Source of the DNA: Neorhizobium tomejilense
GTDB taxonomy: Bacteria; Pseudomonadota; Alphaproteobacteria; Rhizobiales; Rhizobiaceae
Length of the DNA stretch: 64,000 nt
NCBI GenBank assembly: GCA_002968845.1
Contig: PVBG01000023.1
Location: 23,580-87,579 of the forward strand
Direction: 5' to 3'
Of this stretch, positions 59,414 to 64,000 are shown in pieces. The notes below the pieces were generated by a model. The model worked only from the letters and a program-made list of their open reading frames with translations. It was not told where the DNA came from and did no database searches. Position 1 is the first letter of the stretch. Each line of letters starts with the position of its first letter. The position numbers and the translations under genes are program-made.

Positions 59414-60826
59414 TTAGGGCTTCGGCACGGGAAAGACCATGGTGACCGTCAGGCCGGGTGCTGCGGCATTGGTCTCGTCGGTGGCGGAGAATTCCAGCGA
59501 GCCGCCATGCAACTCCATCACCGCTTCAACCAGCGAGAGGCCAAGGCCGGTGCCGGGCTTGGAGCGGCTTTCGTCCAGGCGGAAGAATCGCTTGGTCACC
59601 TCGCCGCGCTTGTTGGCCGGAATGCCGGGGCCGTTGTCGCAGACGGAGAGCCTGAGCGTGCCGTCGCTCCTGGCGAGCTTCACGCCGATCTTCGGCGTCT
59701 GGCTTCCCTCGGAAGCATATTTGATCGCATTGTCGAGGAGATTAAAGATCGCCTGGCCGATGAGTTCCCGGTTGCCAGTGACGACGAGACCCGGTTCGAG
59801 CTCGGTGGTGAGCGAAAGACCCGCCTCCTCCGCCGCCGGCTCGTAGAGTTCGGCACTGTCGGCGGAGATCGCCGACAGATCGACATCGGACATTTCCGCG
59901 GCGATCGAGCCCGCCTCGACGCGGGAGATCATCAGCAGCGCGTTGAAGGTGCGGATAAGCTGGTCGGATTCGGCGATGATGCCTTCGAGGGCTGCACGGC
60001 GCACATCCGCACGATCCTCACCCAGCGCATCGGCGGCCTTGTTGCGCAATCTCGTCAGCGGCGTCTTCAGGTCGTGGGCGATGTTGTCGGAAACCTGGCG
60101 CAGACCCTCGTTCAGCTTCTCGATGCGTCCGAGCATGGCGTTCAGCGAATCCGATAGCCGGTCGAATTCGTCCCCGGACTTGCCGACCGGCAGGCGCTGC
60201 GAAAGGTCACCCGCCATGATCTTCTGGCTCGCCGCCGACATGCGGTCGATGCGTTTCAACGCGTTGCGGCCGATGCCGAACCAGATCACCAGCGCTCCGA
60301 CGCCCATGATGGCCAATGCCACCATCAAAGCCCGGCGCACGATGCCGCGGAACCGGCTCGGATCGCCGAGATCGCGGCCGACCAGCAGCCGCAGACCGTT
60401 GTCGAGGCGGATGACGTTGGCCGTCGCGAGATGCCGGCCGCGGCGGTCCACTTCCGTATAGGGTTCATAGGTGAAAGGAATGTCCGTCCAGCCCTGCTCG
60501 TCGAGCACGCCGGGCTGCACCGCGGCGACGTTGCCGGCGAGCATCTCGCCGTTGGGGCCGGCAATCACATAGAGATTGGCGCCCGGCTGGCGGGCCCGCC
60601 GCTCCATCATCCGCAGGAGAAGGCTGACGCCGCCCCGTTCATAGGCGCGCTGTATCTCCTGCACTTCCTCCTGCAGCGACTGGCGCGTCTGCTGCGCCAG
60701 CAGCCGTTCGGACATCGCCGTCACGTAAATGACCAGGAAGGCCGCACACAAGGCGAAGAGCAGGATATAGAGCGCCGACAGCCGCACGGCCGTCGATCGG
60801 AACATCAGGCGGGCGCGTGCCAGCAA
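59414..60826 (-). CDS. Sensor histidine kinase (HAMP, HisKA, HATPase)
   Basis: This 470-aa inner-membrane kinase has two N-terminal helices (about 15-37 and 165-185) flanking a periplasmic domain. HAMP (about 185-240) leads to the H-box SDNIAHDLKTPLTRL with His251 and the HATPase domain (NLLDNAIKYAS, DNGPGIP, GTGLGLSLVEAVMELHGG). It pairs with the response regulator whose stop is 6 bases upstream. The stimulus is unknown, though adjacency to degP suggests envelope stress. Confidence 0.93.
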   Translation of the reverse strand: MLARARLMFRSTAVRLSALYILLFALCAAFLVIYVTAMSERLLAQQTRQSLQEEVQEIQRAYERGGVSLLLRMMERRARQPGANLYVIAGPNGEMLAGNVAAVQPGVLDEQGWTDIPFTYEPYTEVDRRGRHLATANVIRLDNGLRLLVGRDLGDPSRFRGIVRRALMVALAIMGVGALVIWFGIGRNALKRIDRMSAASQKIMAGDLSQRLPVGKSGDEFDRLSDSLNAMLGRIEKLNEGLRQVSDNIAHDLKTPLTRLRNKAADALGEDRADVRRAALEGIIAESDQLIRTFNALLMISRVEAGSIAAEMSDVDLSAISADSAELYEPAAEEAGLSLTTELEPGLVVTGNRELIGQAIFNLLDNAIKYASEGSQTPKIGVKLARSDGTLRLSVCDNGPGIPANKRGEVTKRFFRLDESRSKPGTGLGLSLVEAVMELHGGSLEFSATDETNAAAPGLTVTMVFPVPKP

Positions 60827-60832
60827 CTCGGC

Positions 60833-61510
60833 TTACCCCTCGTCCTTGATCATGTAACCGGCGCCGCGGATCGTCTTCAGAAGCGGCTTTTCGAAATCCT
60901 TCTCGATCTTCGATCTCAGCCGCGAGACATGCACGTCGATGACATTGGTCTGAGGATCGAAGTGATAGTCCCAGACGTTTTCGAGCAGCATGGTGCGGGT
61001 CACCACCTGGCCGGCATTCTTCATCAGATATTCGAGCAGGCGGAATTCGCGCGGCTGCAGCAACACTTCCTTGCCGGCGCGCTTCACTTCGTGCGACAGC
61101 CGATCAAGCTCCAGATCACCGACCCGGTAGACCATGTCCTGTTCCGGCGTCCCCTTGCGGCGACCGAGCACTTCGACGCGGGCGAGAAGCTCGGAGAATG
61201 CATACGGCTTCGGCAGGTAGTCGTCGCCACCGGCGCGCAGGCCGGTCACGCGGTCGTCCACCTGGCCGAGCGCCGAAAGGATCAGCACGGGCGCATTGAC
61301 GCCGCGCTTTCTCAGTTCGCTGATGACGGACAGCCCGTCACGGCGCGGGAGCATGCGGTCGATGACCATCACGTCGTAGGAATTCTCGGTTCCCATGAAC
61401 AGGCCGCTCTCGCCGTCGCTTGCATGGTCGACCACTATCCCGGCCTCACGAAAGGCCTTGGTCATGTAGGCTGCCGCCTCCAAGTCGTCTTCTATCACCA
61501 GAATCTTCAT
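60833..61510 (-). CDS. OmpR-type response regulator
   Basis: This 225-aa two-component regulator has a receiver domain (about 1-115) with MKILVIEDDLEAAAYMTKAF, phospho-acceptor Asp51 in DVMVIDRMLPRRDGL, and a conserved Lys101 (LPKPYAFSEL). The C-terminal winged helix (about 130-225) ends LKTIRGAGYMIKDEG. I chose ATG 61510, where the receiver begins; the longer frame adds 31 residues with no homology. It is cotranscribed with the kinase and probably with glnE. Confidence 0.95.
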   Translation of the reverse strand: MKILVIEDDLEAAAYMTKAFREAGIVVDHASDGESGLFMGTENSYDVMVIDRMLPRRDGLSVISELRKRGVNAPVLILSALGQVDDRVTGLRAGGDDYLPKPYAFSELLARVEVLGRRKGTPEQDMVYRVGDLELDRLSHEVKRAGKEVLLQPREFRLLEYLMKNAGQVVTRTMLLENVWDYHFDPQTNVIDVHVSRLRSKIEKDFEKPLLKTIRGAGYMIKDEG

Positions 61511-61610
61511 GTGCGGGACAATAGCGTCCGCGCCTGTCTTTGCACTACGGGAATCTGCGGTGCCGGCAGAATATCGGGTATCCGTCTCCATCACTCGCTC
61601 CATGGAAAGA

Positions 61611-61641
61611 AGAAGGGCGCCGACCGTTGCCGGCGGCGCCC
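61611..61641 (-). terminator. Possible terminator of degP
   Basis: On the minus strand the stem GGGCGCCG / CGGCGCCC (61615-61641) is followed by a pyrimidine-rich CTTCTTCTTTCC tail. It lies between degP and the response regulator. Confidence 0.5.
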
Positions 61642-61666
61642 CTGACCTTGCGACCTATTTGAGAAA

Positions 61667-63256
61667 TCAGCCTTCGTTGATCGGCAGGGCGACGAAGCGG
61701 CTGGTATTGTTTTCACCAGCCACCTGGAACAGCGCGCGGGTGCGGCCATCCTTGCGGGCCTGGTCGAGAACCTTGCCGACATCGGCGGCGCTGGTGACCT
61801 TGCGGTTGTTGACCGAGACGATCTTTTCCCCGGTCTTCAGGCCGCGGGCAGCGGCTTCGCTATCCGGATCGACGTCGGTGACCGAGAGACCGGAACCATC
61901 TTCCGCCGGAGCGACGGTGATGCCAAGGCTGGCAAGCGCCTTGTCGCTGGAGGGCGCCGGGGCGTCGGGCTGCTTTGGCGTGGCCGCGGCGGCTTCGTCG
62001 CTCTGGAGATTGCCGAGCGTGACCGGGATCTTCTGCGCCTTGCCATCGCGCCACAGGTCGACATCGACCTTGGTGTTGGGGCCGAAGGCGGCGACGCGCT
62101 TGGCGAGATCACGGGCATCCTTGATCGGCTGGCCGTTGACGGCGGTGATGACGTCGCCTTCCTTGATGCCGGCCTTCTGGCCCGGAGAGCCTTCCTGCGG
62201 AGCGACGACGAGAGCGCCGGACGCTTCCTTCAGGCCGAGCGAATCGGCGATGTCCTGGGTGACCGGCTGGATCTGCACGCCGAGCCAGCCGCGATCCACC
62301 TTGCCGTCCTTCATCAGGTCGGCAACGACGTCCTTGGCGGTGGAAGACGGGATCGCAAACGCGATGCCGACATTGCCGCCCGACGGCGAGAAGATCGCGG
62401 TGTTGATGCCGACCACTTCGCCGGAGAGGTTGAAGGTCGGGCCGCCGGAATTGCCGCGATTCACGGCCGCATCCACCTGGATATAATCGTCATAGGGACC
62501 GGAGCCGATGTCGCGGCCGCGAGCCGAAACGATGCCTGCGGTGACCGTACCGCCAAGGCCGAACGGGTTGCCGACGGCAACCACCCAGTCACCGACGCGG
62601 ACCTTCGAATCGTCCGCAAAGTTGACATAAGTGAACTTGCGGCTGGTGGCGTCGACCTTGAGGACTGCGAGATCGGTACGGCTGTCCTTGCCGACCAGCT
62701 TGGCTTCGAGTTCCGTGCCGTCGTTCAAAACGACCGTGTAGGCGGAACCATCCGAAACGACGTGATTGTTGGTAACGACATAGCCGTCTTCGGAGATGAA
62801 GAACCCGGAGCCCTGTGCCGCCGGGCGCAGACGGTGAGGACGGTTGCTATCCGGCCCCCGCGGGCCGTTGCGGTCGGCGCGATCCTGGTTGCGGTTGTTG
62901 CGGTCGCCCGGAGCACCGGGAGCGCCTGGCACCTGGCCGCCGAATTCACGGAAGAACCGCTTCAGCGGATGGTCATCGGGAAGCTGGTCGAAACCACGGC
63001 CGCCGAAACTGAACGAACTGGTGTCATCGGAAACGGGCTGGGCGTCGGACTGGACGCGCACGGAAACGACGGCGGGGGAAACGGCCGAAACGACATCGGC
63101 AAAGCTCGGGGCCTGCGGTGCGGTGACGCTGACCGGAGCAGCAAGGGACTGCGTGACCTGAGCCGGGATGCCGCTCGAGAGCATGACCGCGGCAAGACCA
63201 GCAACCGTGGTGGTCTTCAAGACGGTCTTCAGAGAGGGACGTCCGATATTGCGCAT
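61667..63256 (-). CDS. degP: Do/DegP-type periplasmic serine protease
   Basis: This 529-aa periplasmic protease/chaperone degrades misfolded envelope proteins. The signal peptide covers about residues 1-33. A Gly/Asn/Arg/Pro-rich linker (about 105-145) is notable. The trypsin-like domain has His165 (VVTNNHVVSDG), Asp195 (SRTDLAVLK) and Ser270 (VNRGNSGGPTFN), all three present. Two PDZ domains follow (about 305-410 and 440-525). Adjacent ccmH and a two-component system match the rhizobial order. Confidence 0.95.
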   Translation of the reverse strand: MRNIGRPSLKTVLKTTTVAGLAAVMLSSGIPAQVTQSLAAPVSVTAPQAPSFADVVSAVSPAVVSVRVQSDAQPVSDDTSSFSFGGRGFDQLPDDHPLKRFFREFGGQVPGAPGAPGDRNNRNQDRADRNGPRGPDSNRPHRLRPAAQGSGFFISEDGYVVTNNHVVSDGSAYTVVLNDGTELEAKLVGKDSRTDLAVLKVDATSRKFTYVNFADDSKVRVGDWVVAVGNPFGLGGTVTAGIVSARGRDIGSGPYDDYIQVDAAVNRGNSGGPTFNLSGEVVGINTAIFSPSGGNVGIAFAIPSSTAKDVVADLMKDGKVDRGWLGVQIQPVTQDIADSLGLKEASGALVVAPQEGSPGQKAGIKEGDVITAVNGQPIKDARDLAKRVAAFGPNTKVDVDLWRDGKAQKIPVTLGNLQSDEAAAATPKQPDAPAPSSDKALASLGITVAPAEDGSGLSVTDVDPDSEAAARGLKTGEKIVSVNNRKVTSAADVGKVLDQARKDGRTRALFQVAGENNTSRFVALPINEG

Positions 63257-63388
63257 GTTTTAAGCTACCTTCTTCTCTTCAGTCATTTTGGCCGGAGGTC
63301 AGCCAGGCGGTGGATGACAAGAGATATAGGCGCTCGCAGGTTAACTGCAGGTGGCGGACGAATGAAATATTGGTAATGTTTGCGCCGC

Positions 63389-64000
63389 CTATTTTTTCAA
63401 AAGCTCTTCGATGCGAGCCTGTTCCTCGGCGGAGAGCGCCGCAACCGCGCGTTGGCTGGGACGCGTACGGACGAAGACCAGGATCGCCACGCCACTGACC
63501 AGCAGTAGCAGGACGGGAGTGGCCCACAGGATCATCGTCTTGGCGCTGAGCCGCGGCTTCAGGAGCACGAACTCGCCGTAGCGGGACACGACATAGTCGA
63601 TCACCTGATCGTCCGTGTCGCCGTTCGCCAGCCGTTCGCGCACAAGCACGCGCAGGTCGCGGGCAAGCTCCGCATTGGAGTCGTCGATCGATTGGTTCTG
63701 GCACACCATGCAGCGCAACTGCGCCGAAAGATTTCGGGCACGCTGCTCGAGCACGGGGTTGGAGAGCACTTCGTCGGGGTTGACGGCAAAAGCCGGGAGG
63801 GGGGCGAGGAAGACAAGAAAAAGCAGAAAGAAAAAGAACGAGAAAAGTCCCCCGCTGGCCTGCCGGCCATCTCCCCCCCAAGGGGGGAGAAAACTCGTGG
63901 CGACGCCTTGCATCCATCTCAAGGGTACAATGGAGCGGGGAAGCCCCTCCCCCTTGTGGGGAGGGGTTGGGGAGGGGTCTTTATCGACATAGCTCTTCAT
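63389..64000 (-). CDS. ccmH: Cytochrome c-type biogenesis protein CcmH (partial or uncertain start)
   Basis: This periplasm-facing thioredoxin-related protein (CycL in rhizobia) reduces apocytochrome c for haem attachment. The signal sequence FFFFLLFLVFLAPLPAFA precedes the mature domain, with RCMVCQNQSIDDSNAELARD (RCMVC is the CxxC active motif) and IDYVVSRYGEFVLLKP. A C-terminal helix (ILWATPVLLLLVSGVAILVF) anchors it. The first 50 or so codons read through palindromic repeat sequence (KDPSPTPPHKGEG, LPPWGGDG), so the true start is unclear. ATG 64000 and ATG 63913 are both in frame, and the frame may continue beyond the window. Confidence 0.9.
   Translation of the reverse strand: MKSYVDKDPSPTPPHKGEGLPRSIVPLRWMQGVATSFLPPWGGDGRQASGGLFSFFFFLLFLVFLAPLPAFAVNPDEVLSNPVLEQRARNLSAQLRCMVCQNQSIDDSNAELARDLRVLVRERLANGDTDDQVIDYVVSRYGEFVLLKPRLSAKTMILWATPVLLLLVSGVAILVFVRTRPSQRAVAALSAEEQARIEELLKK
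63865..63977. repeat. Palindrome-rich element, copy 3, inside the 5' end of ccmH
   Basis: CTCCCCCC/GGGGGGAG (about 63870-63889) and CCCCTCCCC/GGGGAGGGG (63944-63965) are separated by a GC-rich middle. The element is the same type as those at 28772 and 46349. It lies in the reading frame of ccmH, which stays open across it. Confidence 0.7.

Noticed and set aside
1..64000. Insertion sequences or transposase genes
   Set aside because: I searched the proteins for DDE, HUH or tyrosine/serine recombinase motifs and found none.

Overview
The window is chromosomal DNA from an alphaproteobacterium, most likely the Rhizobiaceae (Rhizobium/Agrobacterium/Neorhizobium group). The evidence is the GC-rich coding style, two Rhizobiales-type Porin_2 porins, and the minus-strand block ccmH(cycL)-degP-response regulator-histidine kinase-glnE next to a PleC-like kinase, an order I recall from rhizobial genomes. 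Three palindrome-rich intergenic elements of a kind common in rhizobia are also present. There is no prophage, integrase, insertion sequence, CRISPR array or rRNA. One tRNA (Ser-GCU) is present.

Layout. 1-8.5 kb: partial dapA, a soluble lytic transglycosylase, two near-duplicate 346-aa porins, tRNA-Ser, an HpcH/HpaI aldolase with a ferredoxin-reductase-type flavoprotein, and a PilZ-like protein. 8.9-12.3 kb: a LysR regulator, a HisC-like aminotransferase, a Sel1-type protein and a DUF2147 protein. 12.8-15.5 kb: six tandem tiny exported proteins plus a seventh more distant one. They carry paired GDYYxGa motifs and are separated by near-identical spacers, each able to form a stem-loop with the same loop core, GGTCGCA. 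15.7-21.7 kb: AMP nucleosidase, a VapBC pair, and a flippase-like/GT2/GT39 glycolipid set. 21.7-28.8 kb: divergent putrescine-type aminotransferase and glutamine-synthetase-like ligase, a hypothetical, a diguanylate cyclase, a DAG-kinase-like lipid kinase and an MFS exporter. 28.9-34.3 kb: HxlR/quinone-reductase pair, L,D-transpeptidase, orphan VapB, ETF-ubiquinone oxidoreductase and an atypical SDR. 34.4-41.7 kb: two small ORFs, an RND efflux pair, and a class D beta-lactamase divergent from an AmpR-like regulator. 41.7-53.9 kb: a one-polypeptide type ISP-like restriction-methylation enzyme, an Hsp70-like protein, a type-4-like UDG, small ORFs behind a multi-hairpin leader, a DMT permease, pepN, and a TetR/MFS pair. 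54-64 kb: PleC-like kinase, glnE, a two-component system, DegP and CcmH.

Most genes are housekeeping or envelope-related. The strongest candidate for something undescribed is the 12.8-15.5 kb array. The proteins look like an expanding family of small secreted peptides. The spacers keep a hairpin whose loop is conserved while the stem sequence changes with compensation, which suggests a selected RNA element rather than a simple by-product of gene duplication. Other items worth a look are a VapBC operator that overlaps the vapB ribosome-binding site, an antitoxin that has lost its toxin, a restriction enzyme without a helicase and with an AT-rich specificity region, and a lipid-kinase 3' fragment duplicated on the far side of a GGDEF gene.
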